Source: Candidatus Methylobacter favarea
Lineage (GTDB): Bacteria > Pseudomonadota > Gammaproteobacteria > Methylococcales > Methylomonadaceae
Assembly (NCBI RefSeq): GCF_902806695.1
Contig: NZ_CADCXN010000113.1
Location: 37,844 to 101,843 of the forward strand
Reading direction: 5' to 3'
Length of the DNA stretch: 64,000 nucleotides
Part shown: one piece after another, positions 1-9,128 of the stretch
Layout of the letters: every line of letters starts with the position of its first letter
Position numbering within the stretch: the first letter of the stretch is position 1
Position numbers and translations under genes: made by a program
The notes under the pieces: generated by a model
What the model was told of the DNA's origin: nothing
What the model saw: the letters and a program-made list of their open reading frames with translations, nothing else
The model's database searches: none

Positions 1-1
1 A

Positions 2-166
2 ATACCCGAATTGACCAGGGTCATTGTCTCTATCGGCAATGAGGTAGTAATGGATAGAACCTTATGGTCGGCATTTGAGCGTTTAAAGAAAATATACATT
101 CAGGGCGCCGCCCAGACTGAGGGGGCAGAAACGCTAAAGGCGATTGAAAAACCGGAAGGTGAGTAG
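2..166 (+). CDS. 3' end of an unidentified gene
   Basis: An open frame enters from the left edge and stops at TAG 164-166, giving 54 residues of a C-terminus. The peptide has a hydrophobic start (VIVSIG), a basic stretch (FERLKKIYIQG) and ends in an acidic tail. I do not recognise the family. It is the only long frame here on the plus strand, and it faces the convergent lipoprotein gene. The rest of the gene lies outside the window, so no function can be given. Confidence 0.45.
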   Translation: MPELTRVIVSIGNEVVMDRTLWSAFERLKKIYIQGAAQTEGAETLKAIEKPEGE

Positions 167-254
167 TACCTTGTTTGAAGCGCGGTAAATGGCGGCAATT
201 ATTGCTCTGTATTCAACCGATCCTGGCTTTTGACGGCCGCCGCCCGTTTGAGGC

Positions 255-806
255 TTACCACCACCAGCCATAAGGCCGGTAGTATCCTCCCCAGTAATAA
301 GGATAGCCATAGTAGCCAAAATAAGGATAGTAGCCGTAACCATAGCCAAATCCGCCGTAACCGCCATAGTAATTACGATAATACTCCGGCCACAGGTAAA
401 TAACCCTCGCTGAAACCAGCGGCAGCCGGAGAATTTTTTTTCCAATAGTACGTTCTAGCTCACCCTCAAGCGTGCCTGCCACAGTAATTTCCTTGTCTTT
501 GGCATACACCACGGGGTCGAGAAATTTGGCGCTTTTAAAAATAAACCGTCCTTCATTGGCTTTGTCCAATTGGGGTCGACCGGAACTGCCCAGGGGATAA
601 TACAATACCTGCACAAGGCTGAAATTCTGTTCATTTTCCACCTCAATTATAGTTCCGCCCCAGCGCACAGGCGCATGCTTGTAGTTATTAATATTTTGTA
701 TTGCCTGGCTATAGGTAACATCATATAAAGGCGGCTCTTTAATGGCAGGAGGCAAATTCGAACACGCAGTCAATAACAGACAGATTAATAATAAATACCG
801 TGCCAT
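255..806 (-). CDS. Slp family outer-membrane lipoprotein
   Basis: A 183-residue protein. It begins with a lipoprotein signal peptide whose lipobox LLTAC lies at about residues 11-15, so it is probably lipidated and sent to the outer membrane. The body (YSQAIQNI, then VRWGG, then PLVSAR) follows the Slp/YeaY starvation-lipoprotein pattern. The C-terminal 40 or so residues are an unusual run of Gly, Tyr and Trp (YGGYGGFGYGYG, then PYYWGGYY). An earlier in-frame start exists, but ATG 804-806 sits just downstream of AGGAG and directly precedes the signal peptide, so it was chosen. The family's precise role is unknown; it is linked to stationary phase and envelope stress. Confidence 0.8.
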   Translation of the reverse strand: MARYLLLICLLLTACSNLPPAIKEPPLYDVTYSQAIQNINNYKHAPVRWGGTIIEVENEQNFSLVQVLYYPLGSSGRPQLDKANEGRFIFKSAKFLDPVVYAKDKEITVAGTLEGELERTIGKKILRLPLVSARVIYLWPEYYRNYYGGYGGFGYGYGYYPYFGYYGYPYYWGGYYRPYGWWW

Positions 807-1155
807 ACTGATTCTCCTGTTATCTACGCGCAGATGGTTAATAATATAGAAAGTGCCTTTTTGCCTTAAGCTCATGTCCTTATTAAGTGTTACTGAGCCA
901 GTACCTGTGAATAAGACTGATCTTCATGCTAAAAATTCCAGCTTTCAAGCATATACAAGCTATATGATTAGAACTATTCTAAGACAGCGGTTGTTGCCGA
1001 CAGCTCGCTAGAGATTGCCAGCGACAGGGGTTTTCTGCAATGGCCCTCATAAAAATTAATATATCAACTTTCGCCTCCGATAGTTCCAGGGCCGCTCATG
1101 GCTTTAAGGGGATGCTGAAAGTCTTCTCTTTACTTTATTTGGTCAATTTGTTTCC
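807..1155. other. intergenic region between divergent genes
   Basis: About 350 bases between the divergent lipoprotein and permease genes. It must carry both promoters. I see no convincing RNA gene or repeat in it. Confidence 0.4.
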
Positions 1156-2202
1156 ATGCAAAAAAATACTTCTCATTTTCTTTTTCCGGCATTTGTTGTG
1201 CTGGTGACGATGGCTTTTTTCTGGTTAATTAAGGATTATTTATTAGCCTGTTTCTGGGCAATAATTCTGGCTGTAATTTTTGATCCTGCTTATCAGCGGT
1301 TTAAGCAATATTTTAAAAATTCGGAAAAACTGCCGTTGTTTCTAACCATGCTTGTGATTATTCTGGTTTTTGTAATCCCTTTTTTAACCATAACTTTGAG
1401 GATAACAGAGGAAAGTGCAGAGTATTATAAAAAAATTGAAAGCGGAGAAATAAATCCTCAACTTTATTTTCAAAATATCCTCTCTTTTTTGCCAAAATTC
1501 AATAAGTTGACCCCTATCGGCGGAATAAACGTTGAGCAGATCAGCAGCTCTGCGGGAAATGCCTTTGCCCAGGCGGTAAAATATACAGCGCAGCAAGTCC
1601 CCGGCTTTACTCAAAATATATTAAATCTAATCGTTCAGGTTGCCCTGACTTTTTACATGCTGTTTTTTTTATTGCGCGACGGCCGGCAATTGATAAGAAA
1701 ATTTATCCACCTGATTCCGATAGGAGACAGTATAGAAATAGAATTATTCGATCGTTTCACCAGCGTTGCCAGAGCCACTGTTAAAGGCGGTTTAATCGTA
1801 GCGGTAATTCAGGGCAGTATTGGCGGCTTGCTATTTTGGTCCGTCGGTATTCCCGCCGCTTTTTTATGGGGCATGCTGATGATAATTTTATCCTTACTGC
1901 CGATAGGCAGCGCTCTGGTCTGGGCTCCAGCTGCGGTAATTTTATTTTTTCAAGGTCAAACTTTAAAAGCCGTTATTATTTTGGCAGTTGGCATTCTGGC
2001 CATCGGCCTGATAGATAATTTTCTGCGGCCGCGACTGATAGGCAAAGATATTAAAATGTCGGATTATCTGGTGCTGGTATCAACCTTGGGCGGATTGGCC
2101 TGGTTTTCATTAACAGGATTTGTATTAGGCCCCGTCATAGCCGCTTTATTTATTACCTGCTGGGAAATAGTGGGGAAAAATAGCCAGGCCAGTAAACCTT
2201 AA
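1156..2202 (+). CDS. AI-2E family transporter (PerM/YdiK-like permease)
   Basis: A 348-residue polytopic inner-membrane protein. The paired N-terminal hydrophobic segments (residues about 8-45) are followed by a third near 65-80, a soluble loop of about 70 residues, and then four or five closely spaced helices to the C-terminus. This is the UPF0118/AI-2E exporter topology, and the LIVQVALTFYMLFFLLRDG and LPIGSALVWAPAA stretches fit it. Members have been linked to autoinducer-2 export, sodium/proton antiport or permease activity, so the substrate cannot be assigned. It appears monocistronic and converges on the CDF transporter gene. Confidence 0.85.
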   Translation: MQKNTSHFLFPAFVVLVTMAFFWLIKDYLLACFWAIILAVIFDPAYQRFKQYFKNSEKLPLFLTMLVIILVFVIPFLTITLRITEESAEYYKKIESGEINPQLYFQNILSFLPKFNKLTPIGGINVEQISSSAGNAFAQAVKYTAQQVPGFTQNILNLIVQVALTFYMLFFLLRDGRQLIRKFIHLIPIGDSIEIELFDRFTSVARATVKGGLIVAVIQGSIGGLLFWSVGIPAAFLWGMLMIILSLLPIGSALVWAPAAVILFFQGQTLKAVIILAVGILAIGLIDNFLRPRLIGKDIKMSDYLVLVSTLGGLAWFSLTGFVLGPVIAALFITCWEIVGKNSQASKP

Positions 2203-2216
2203 AAAGCGAAGCTTTT
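2202..2216. terminator. short hairpin between convergent genes
   Basis: AAAAGC-GAA-GCTTTT forms a 6-bp stem with a 3-base loop. It overlaps the permease stop codon and is followed by TTAATT. Its place between two convergent genes fits a weak bidirectional terminator. Confidence 0.4.
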
Positions 2217-2266
2217 AATTGCCAATTTAAAAAGAATAGAGTGGTTTTTAAAAAGTGTATTTACAC

Positions 2267-3169
2267 TTAATCAGCATTATCAATTTCAAAGAATATCCAT
2301 TTAACCCGGGCATGCCTTTGCCTGATTTGCCGTTCCATGGCATTGATTTCATTCACGGCCCTGAGAACGGTCATATCCGGTTGAAGCTCGGCTTTAATAG
2401 TAACCATGACATTATTGCCGTGATTGATTGCCCACATATTCAGTACCTGCAGCACGCAGGGTTGAGTCTCCAGGTAGCGCTGGATGTCATCACTGATAGC
2501 GTCGGCAGATTCACCCAGCAGCAAGGAATGGACTTCTGTGCCTACCAGGACAGCAACGGTAATCAGTAAAAATCCGATTAATATCGACCCTGCCGCATCA
2601 TAGGCGGTATTGCCGGTGATCATGGTCAGACCCAGCATTATTAGGGCGATCCCGAGCCCTGCCAGAGCTGCCATGTCTTCACCGGTTACCACTATCAGTT
2701 CGCTGGATTGAGTTTCTTTAAACCATTGCCACATGGAACGGGCGGCTTTTTCCTCTTGCAAAGCCGCCAGCGCACCTTTTAAGGAAAAATATTCCAAACC
2801 CGCAGCAATCAGCAAGATGATCAAGGCGACACCCTCATTTTCGACAGTATGCGGATGGGTGTAGCGCAGCCATCCTTCATACACTGAAAAGACGCCGCCT
2901 ACGGAAAACAAGGTGAATGCCACCATCATCGACCAGATATACGATTCCCGTCCAAAACCCATGGGGTGTTTGCGCGTCGCCTTTTTTGCGGACCTCTTCA
3001 TACCGATAAACAGTAATACCTGGTTTCCGCAATCGGCAAACGAGTGAATCGCTTCGGCTAATAAAGAGCCTGAACCGGTCCAGAAAGCTGCGCCTGTCTT
3101 GGCCGCGGCGATGCCTAAATTAGCCGCAAAGGCATAGAGAATGGCAGTAGTTGAGCTGGTATCTGACAT
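2267..3169 (-). CDS. cation diffusion facilitator family transporter
   Basis: A 300-residue inner-membrane metal/proton antiporter of the CDF family. The first transport-site motif is canonical (HSFAD, about residues 42-46). At the second site the usual HxxxD is replaced by GEDMAA (about residues 163-168), as in the ZnT9/SLC30A9-like branch, so metal choice is uncertain. Transmembrane segments alternate with short loops. The C-terminal cytoplasmic domain (residues about 220-300, HGNNVMVTIKAEL) is the ferredoxin-like domain typical of CDF proteins. The substrate may be zinc, manganese or cobalt. Confidence 0.85.
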   Translation of the reverse strand: MSDTSSTTAILYAFAANLGIAAAKTGAAFWTGSGSLLAEAIHSFADCGNQVLLFIGMKRSAKKATRKHPMGFGRESYIWSMMVAFTLFSVGGVFSVYEGWLRYTHPHTVENEGVALIILLIAAGLEYFSLKGALAALQEEKAARSMWQWFKETQSSELIVVTGEDMAALAGLGIALIMLGLTMITGNTAYDAAGSILIGFLLITVAVLVGTEVHSLLLGESADAISDDIQRYLETQPCVLQVLNMWAINHGNNVMVTIKAELQPDMTVLRAVNEINAMERQIRQRHARVKWIFFEIDNAD

Positions 3170-3279
3170 AAATGTTCTTGACCCGGGCAGGTGAGACTCA
3201 AACGGTTAAATAGCTTCAAGTAAACTGCTAAACCTGATCAGCATCGACAGCACTTAACCTTAACTATGATACTCATCGC

Positions 3280-3516
3280 TTAATTTTTCCTCAATAAACA
3301 ATTCAGTTCATCCACGAGTTCGCACCAGTCCGAATTCACTTTTATTGCTTCAGCCAGAAACCCAGCCTGTGCCTGATTCCAGAAATCTGCCTCAGGCAAG
3401 GCAATAGCAGGCGGCAACGGTCTGTGTTTCTCGATAAAAGCCTGAATCTGTTCATCGCTGTCTGCTAAACCTAATTGACAAAACAATGTTTGCATCGTGT
3501 GAGGTGAAGTATCCAT
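3280..3516 (-). CDS. DUF2789 family protein
   Basis: A small 78-residue soluble protein matching the DUF2789 pattern: an N-terminal segment ending in LFxQLGL, a central HRPLP motif and a C-terminal helix with LxxDW-like spacing (VNSDWCELVDELN). The family is common in gammaproteobacteria and has no known function. No membrane segment or catalytic motif is visible. It is separated from the CDF gene by about 110 bases and is probably transcribed alone. Confidence 0.75.
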   Translation of the reverse strand: MDTSPHTMQTLFCQLGLADSDEQIQAFIEKHRPLPPAIALPEADFWNQAQAGFLAEAIKVNSDWCELVDELNCLLRKN

Positions 3517-4003
3517 TTGAATCCCTGAAATTATTAAGATTTACTGTGAGGCGATAACATTCTCAACGTTTTCAACCGATGGCTCTTGCACTATGAACCG
3601 CTCTTGCAAGACCTGAGAAGTCTATCAGTAAGTTGTTTCCGCGCGTGAGCCGAACTAATGATGTATCAGATTTTCTTTACAGATTTTAAACCCGTTGTTG
3701 CCGTTGACAGTGCAAGCAATACATAACATAACATACAATTGCCTGACAGCTAGCTATAAAAATAATAAATTAGTCAATCAACCAATACTTCAAATCGAAA
3801 GCTAAATCGATTATCGCATCAGCATGTCCATGTGCTTATATTCTTTATGTTACAGTTTATTAATTCACTATAATTATTCAATAACCCCGTTATCAGTACG
3901 GTGTCGAGTTATGCTTTGACAAATGCGCGAGCGGATTTTTTAGCGGCGCCATCACCGCCATGATATTATCAATCAATATAATAGTTACAGAGTAGAGGGC
4001 AAA
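3517..4003. other. 487-base intergenic region upstream of gnd
   Basis: AT-rich spacer between the divergent DUF2789 gene and gnd. The octamer CTCTTGCA occurs twice near 3580-3615. An A/G-rich ribosome-binding region (agagtagagggcaaa) directly precedes gnd. Promoters for both genes are expected here. I see no coding sequence or structured RNA that I can support. Confidence 0.4.
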
Positions 4004-5449
4004 ATGAAAGCGAACATAGGCTTAATCGGTTTGGCAGTAATGGGACAAAATCTGGTTTTAAACATGAATGACCACGGTTTTAAAGTCGCGGTTTTCAACC
4101 GCACCACCCGCACAGTAGATGAATTTTTGAACGGCCCGGCCAAAAACACTCAAATTATCGGTACGCATTCGCTTGAAGAGCTGGTTAACAGCCTGGAGTC
4201 GCCCCGCATAATCATGCTGATGGTTAAAGCAGGGGTAGTGGTCGATCAATATATCGACAAGTTGCTGCCGCTGTTATCAGCGGGCGATATTATTATTGAC
4301 GGCGGCAACTCGCTTTTTACAGATACGGCCCGCCGCACGCTGGCCCTGAAAGACCAAAACCTTCTCTTTATAGGCGCCGGCGTATCCGGAGGTGAAGAAG
4401 GCGCAAGACATGGGCCTTCTATTATGCCGGGCGGCAATAAAGCCGCCTGGCCTGCCGTTAAAACTATTTTACAGGCCATCAGCGCGAAAGTTGACGGCAA
4501 ACCGTGCTGCGAATGGGTAGGCGAAAACGGCGCCGGCCACTATGTCAAGATGGTGCATAACGGCATTGAATACGGCGATATGCAGATTATCGGCGAAGCT
4601 TATCAATTGTTGTCTCAAGGCTTGGGGTTGACGGCCGATGAAATGCATGCTGTATTTGCCGACTGGAATAAAGGCGAATTAATTTCCTACCTGATTGAAA
4701 TCACTGCCGATATTTTGGCTTTCAAGGATGAAGACGGTCAACCCCTAGTGGAAAAAGTCCTCGATACGGCGGGCCAAAAAGGCACCGGCAAATGGACCGG
4801 GATTAATGCGCTGGAATTGGGCATTCCTTTAACCTTAATCGGCGAAGCCGTATTTGCCCGCTGCTTGTCCGCACAAAAAGAAGAACGGGTCAAGGCCGCG
4901 CAATTGTTGCCTAAACACAGCCAGATTTTTAACGGCGACAAGCAAATCATAATCGAAGCCATTCGTAATGCCGTGTATGCATCCAAGATAATTTCTTATG
5001 CTCAGGGGTTCAGATTAATGCGCGAAGCTTCCAAAGAATACGGCCTGGCGCTCAACTATGGTGAAATTGCACTGTTGTGGCGCGGCGGCTGCATTATTCG
5101 CAGCGGATTTTTAAATGATATCAAGCAGGCTTATGACGCCAGCCCTGATTTGGAAAATCTTCTGCTGGCGGAATTTTTTATGAATGCCGTGGCCCGGTCT
5201 GACAAAGGCTGGCGCAAAGCCGTCATTCTAGCCATAGAACTGGCTATCCCGACGCCGGCATTTGCTTCGGCATTGGCTTACTACGACGGCTATCGGACAG
5301 AAAGACTGCCTGCCAACCTTTTGCAGGCGCAAAGAGACTATTTTGGCGCCCATACCTATGAGCGGACCGATCAGCCCAGAGGCCGGTTTTTCCATACCGA
5401 CTGGACAGGTCATGGCGGCAAGACGGCATCATCTACCTATACTGTATAA
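4004..5449 (+). CDS. gnd: 6-phosphogluconate dehydrogenase, decarboxylating
   Basis: A 481-residue cytoplasmic enzyme that oxidatively decarboxylates 6-phosphogluconate to ribulose 5-phosphate, CO2 and NAD(P)H. The N-terminal Rossmann motif is GLIGLAVMGQN (residues about 6-16). VSGGEEGARHGPSIMPGG and the HNGIEYGDMQ catalytic segment follow, and the family signature TAGQKGTGKW lies near residue 260. Length and motifs match the long tetradecameric/dimeric Gnd type of E. coli rather than the short GntZ-like form. It heads a gnd, zwf, pgl cluster that could supply NADPH or run a dissimilatory formaldehyde cycle. Confidence 0.96.
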   Translation: MKANIGLIGLAVMGQNLVLNMNDHGFKVAVFNRTTRTVDEFLNGPAKNTQIIGTHSLEELVNSLESPRIIMLMVKAGVVVDQYIDKLLPLLSAGDIIIDGGNSLFTDTARRTLALKDQNLLFIGAGVSGGEEGARHGPSIMPGGNKAAWPAVKTILQAISAKVDGKPCCEWVGENGAGHYVKMVHNGIEYGDMQIIGEAYQLLSQGLGLTADEMHAVFADWNKGELISYLIEITADILAFKDEDGQPLVEKVLDTAGQKGTGKWTGINALELGIPLTLIGEAVFARCLSAQKEERVKAAQLLPKHSQIFNGDKQIIIEAIRNAVYASKIISYAQGFRLMREASKEYGLALNYGEIALLWRGGCIIRSGFLNDIKQAYDASPDLENLLLAEFFMNAVARSDKGWRKAVILAIELAIPTPAFASALAYYDGYRTERLPANLLQAQRDYFGAHTYERTDQPRGRFFHTDWTGHGGKTASSTYTV

Positions 5450-5576
5450 GCCATAGCTTTACCGCCGTATTTTTACCACTTATTGTTTTATCCCTTATTA
5501 TTGTTCACCGCGAAGGTTATCAATTTATTCATAAACTTCGGGGTCTGTGCGATGAATTTTTTTACGAGTCTATTTC

Positions 5577-7058
5577 ATGAACGCTGAGCCTTGCACTTAC
5601 GTTATATTTGGCGCCACCGGCAATCTTTCCAGAATTAAATTAATGCCGGCACTGTATCATCTCGATGTGGCCAGGCAGTTACCGGAGGGAACGCGCATTT
5701 TGGCCATAGGCCGCAGGCCCTGGGATCAGCAGAAATGGGTGGAGGAAGCCAGGGATATGATTCAGGCAAAGGGCGATCTTGATGAAAACGTTTTACAGCG
5801 TTTCAGCGAGCGGCTGTATTATCATCAGGGCGATATAGAGCAGGAACAGTGCTATACGGATCTGGCCGGTTTGCTTAACCGGAATAAAAACTTCCCCAAA
5901 AACATTGCTTTTTATCTGTCCATCAGTCCGTCCGATTTTGGCCCAGTCATGGAATTTTTAAGCAAAAACAGCTTGTTTGACGAGGAATACGGCTGGCGGC
6001 GGGTAATTATTGAAAAGCCGTTTGGCTATGACCTGGACAGTGCGCAGGCTCTACAAAAACGCATCAGCCAATATTTGACGGAACAGCAAATTTACCGAAT
6101 CGATCACTATCTGGGTAAAGGCATGGTGCAGAATGTGCTGGTCTTCCGTTTTGCCAATGTAATGCTGGAGCCGTTATGGAACCGCAACTATATAGATCAT
6201 ATCCAGTTTACTCATTCTGAAACAATCGGTATAGAAAGCCGCGGGGAATATTACGATAGTGCCGGCGCCCTGCGCGACATGCTGCAAAGTCATCTGTTGC
6301 AGCTATTGACGCTGATGGCAATGGAGCCGCCGGTGTCCATGGAAGCAGAATCCTTGCGCGATGAAAAAGTCAAGGTATTAAAATCAATTCGCCCCATTCC
6401 CAAAGAAGCCGTGCATGGGCACGCCTTCCGCGCTCAATATGGCAAAGGCACTATTAACGGCGAAAAAGTCAAAAGTTATCTGCAGGAAGAACATATACCC
6501 GCTACCAGCGTGACTGAAACCTATGCGGCCATGAAACTCTATATTGACAACTGGCGCTGGCGCGGCGTGCCTTTTTATCTGCGGACCGGCAAGCGCATGG
6601 CCAAGGCCCAGTCAACGATTTCAATTTGTTTTCGCCATCCGCCGCTGCAATTTTTTCGTGACACCCAGGTTCAATGCATGAATCCTAATTGGGTGCTGCT
6701 GGGCATACAGCCGGAAGAGTGCATTCGCATTGAAATGACGGTAAAAGAACCGGGTCTGGAAATGAACACCCGGGTCAGCAGTCTTGATGCCAGTTTCCGA
6801 AACAGTGATGAGAAAACGATTGATGCCTATGAGGATTTATTGCTGGATGTGTTAAAAGGCGACCGGTCATTATTTCTGCGCTTTGATGAAGTCGAGCACG
6901 CGTGGCGCGTTGTCGAACCCATTCTGCAAACCTGGGCGATTGAGCGCGACTATATCGCCACTTACCCGGCCGGCTCCTGGGGGCCGGAAGACAGCCGCCG
7001 TCTGTTCGATAAGGAAGCGCAGTCCTGGCGCAGCTCATTAATTCCGGAGGGCAAGTAA
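5577..7058 (+). CDS. zwf: glucose-6-phosphate 1-dehydrogenase
   Basis: A 493-residue enzyme that oxidises glucose 6-phosphate to 6-phosphogluconolactone. The nucleotide-binding motif FGATGNLS is at residues about 12-19. EKPFG lies near residue 147 and the catalytic RIDHYLGK near residue 172. In most family members the residue after GK in this signature is Glu, Gln or Lys; here it is Gly (GKGMVQN). That is unusual, but the catalytic His and Lys are kept. The gene follows gnd by 127 bases, and its stop codon abuts the pgl start directly, so translational coupling is likely. Confidence 0.96.
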   Translation: MNAEPCTYVIFGATGNLSRIKLMPALYHLDVARQLPEGTRILAIGRRPWDQQKWVEEARDMIQAKGDLDENVLQRFSERLYYHQGDIEQEQCYTDLAGLLNRNKNFPKNIAFYLSISPSDFGPVMEFLSKNSLFDEEYGWRRVIIEKPFGYDLDSAQALQKRISQYLTEQQIYRIDHYLGKGMVQNVLVFRFANVMLEPLWNRNYIDHIQFTHSETIGIESRGEYYDSAGALRDMLQSHLLQLLTLMAMEPPVSMEAESLRDEKVKVLKSIRPIPKEAVHGHAFRAQYGKGTINGEKVKSYLQEEHIPATSVTETYAAMKLYIDNWRWRGVPFYLRTGKRMAKAQSTISICFRHPPLQFFRDTQVQCMNPNWVLLGIQPEECIRIEMTVKEPGLEMNTRVSSLDASFRNSDEKTIDAYEDLLLDVLKGDRSLFLRFDEVEHAWRVVEPILQTWAIERDYIATYPAGSWGPEDSRRLFDKEAQSWRSSLIPEGK

Positions 7059-7742
7059 ATGCAGAATAACCATCGCTGGCATGTCCTGGAAACGGCCGAA
7101 CAGGTTGCACAGCCAGCCTGCCAGCATATCCTGGAGATAGCCCGGCATGCTATTGCAGAACAGGGCAAATTCAAACTAGTCCTGGCTGGCGGCAGCACCC
7201 CGGAAAAAGTTTACCATTTATTGGCGCAAACCAATGCAGACTGGCAGCGATGGTATATTTATTTCGGTGATGAACGCTGTTTACCTGTAGATCATAAAGA
7301 CAGAAACAGCGTGATGGCCGCTCAGTCTTTTCTGGAAAAAGTAGCGATTCCGGCATCACAGATATTTACCATGCCTGCTGAACTGGGCCCTGAACAAGCG
7401 GCTAAAAGCTATCAACAAACTATTGCCGGTGCGCTGCCGTTTCATCTGGTTTTGCTAGGCATCGGAGAAGATGGCCATACGGCCAGTTTGTTCCCCGGCC
7501 ACAAGCATCCGGAACAAGAACTGGTGCATGCGGTTTATAATGCCCCCAAGCCGCCGCCCGAAAGAGTTTCCCTCAGCGCAAAAGCCTTAAGCAGCACTGA
7601 TCGGCTTATTTTCCTGATTACCGGCGCAAGCAAACAGGAAGCCGTTAAAAATTGGCGTCTGGGACAGGACTTACCGGTTGCCGCTGTAACTGCGCAAAAT
7701 CCAGGCGATATTTATATAGATCGGGCGGCCTATAATGCCTAG
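7059..7742 (+). CDS. pgl: 6-phosphogluconolactonase
   Basis: A 227-residue cytoplasmic lactonase of the glucosamine-6-phosphate isomerase fold (DevB/Pgl type). It hydrolyses the product of Zwf. Motifs are VLAGGSTP (residues about 40-47), FGDERCLP (near 70) and GIGEDGHTASLFPG (near 137), the last carrying catalytic residues. The start codon follows the zwf stop without a gap, and the Shine-Dalgarno lies inside the zwf end (ggagggcaag). Substrate flow gnd, zwf, pgl is complete in this cluster. Confidence 0.95.
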   Translation: MQNNHRWHVLETAEQVAQPACQHILEIARHAIAEQGKFKLVLAGGSTPEKVYHLLAQTNADWQRWYIYFGDERCLPVDHKDRNSVMAAQSFLEKVAIPASQIFTMPAELGPEQAAKSYQQTIAGALPFHLVLLGIGEDGHTASLFPGHKHPEQELVHAVYNAPKPPPERVSLSAKALSSTDRLIFLITGASKQEAVKNWRLGQDLPVAAVTAQNPGDIYIDRAAYNA

Positions 7743-7779
7743 TGCCTTAATCAGGTTTTTGCTGTGTCAATCCACTGAA

Positions 7780-8631
7780 TTATAAGCGGCCCAACAGTTC
7801 CGATTTTTTTGCATTGTATTCATTTTCCGTCAATATGCCTTTATCTTTCAGGCCGGCCAGTTTCTCGATAGCCGCGAAAATATCGGCTTCCTGACTTGAT
7901 GACTGCGTATTAACAGCATTATTCGCGCTATAGAAAGTCTGGTCTGGCTGGGAAGAGGATTGTACAGGCACATTGTCGATAGAAATAACCGGCAGATTAT
8001 TGACATCAACCACACCGTATTGGCTGGTAAAAGTAATGGAGCTGCCGCCCGATTGCTGCTGAGAGAAGCCGCCAATCTGATGATCGAGCGTATCATAGAG
8101 CGTTACATGGCCATTCGCCTCTATTGCGAGGCGCTGTATATTGGCGAAATAAGCATAGCGGACATTGTTCTGGGCGCCGGTGCTGGTAGGAAATTGCAGA
8201 CCTGCGGGCCACCAGTTGCCGGAACTGCCCGCCGGCGGCGGAACAAACAAACTGACCGGCCCGTTTGCTCCTGAGCCATTTTGCTGCTGCTGATTACCGC
8301 TATAGTTGCCTTGTTGCTGAGAGCCTTGATTCTGTGACTGAAAGTTGCCAGTTTGAATTAAATCCGGCTGATTGGCGATCAGGTTGGAGAGCTCCTGGCA
8401 AAGCCCCCCGACACTGTTTTTTAAATTATTATTGAACATATCGCCCAACATAATCATACCGCCCCGCATCCATTGGCCCGAGCCGCCGAATTCCGGATGG
8501 TTAAACTGCGCCATAGAGCCGTTGCCGTTAATAACCGACTGCAGCAGACTGAAGACGGCATCCGGGCTAAAATTATATTTCTGTGCCAACTGATTTATTA
8601 TCTGCTGGCCTTCGGGAGTAAGCTGTCTCAT
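7780..8631 (-). CDS. SHOCT domain protein with Gln/Asn/Ser-rich centre
   Basis: A 283-residue soluble protein. The C-terminal 30 residues (IAAIEKLAGLKDKGILTENEY-type pattern, ending KKSELLGRL) are a SHOCT domain, a small oligomerisation module. The centre (residues about 100-130) is low-complexity and rich in Gln, Asn, Gly and Ser. The N-terminal 90 residues look helical and open with LTPEGQQIINQLAQ. The ATG at 8629-8631 was preferred over an upstream GTG because of GGTG spacing. Function is unknown; such proteins are often annotated only by the SHOCT tail. It converges on pgl. Confidence 0.7.
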   Translation of the reverse strand: MRQLTPEGQQIINQLAQKYNFSPDAVFSLLQSVINGNGSMAQFNHPEFGGSGQWMRGGMIMLGDMFNNNLKNSVGGLCQELSNLIANQPDLIQTGNFQSQNQGSQQQGNYSGNQQQQNGSGANGPVSLFVPPPAGSSGNWWPAGLQFPTSTGAQNNVRYAYFANIQRLAIEANGHVTLYDTLDHQIGGFSQQQSGGSSITFTSQYGVVDVNNLPVISIDNVPVQSSSQPDQTFYSANNAVNTQSSSQEADIFAAIEKLAGLKDKGILTENEYNAKKSELLGRL

Positions 8632-9128
8632 TAGAAAATTCACCTATTAAAGATTAAACACAAAAGATATCAGGCATTTCCCAGAGCTCATTAAGTGCAG
8701 GCAGGGGTTTATCCCTGAATTATTTCACAGTCTAATGGAACACCCGGATAAAAGCACTATTTAATATAAATTCCCATGCCTCGACAGGAATACCGGCCTT
8801 TTGTTAAGCTCTTATTTGCACATCCCAGAGGAACGGACTCCAGGGCATAACAGGCGGAGCATGTGCTTTGCCAGCCGTTTTAATGCTTAGTCTAATAAAA
8901 TATCTGAATTTCATTGACCGTTCGTTGTGCTAGCCGGGATTCAGGCCGATGGTTTTTAAAACGAAGCCACGACTTGTTGTCCAAAATCCCATAAGCCAGC
9001 CCCAAATTAAGTATAATAGTCTGGGTATTACCTAGCTAAAACCCTTACCGTTGTTTCAGCACTAAAAACCGGCGAGGAGGCTGTGGAATAAGGGTATTTA
9101 TATAAATATAAAAAGAAGGGTCGGTTTT
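8632..9128. other. intergenic region, no gene seen
   Basis: About 500 bases between divergent genes. Neither strand shows an open frame with family-like content. A purine-rich ribosome site (aaaagaagggtc) precedes the gene at 9129. Confidence 0.4.
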
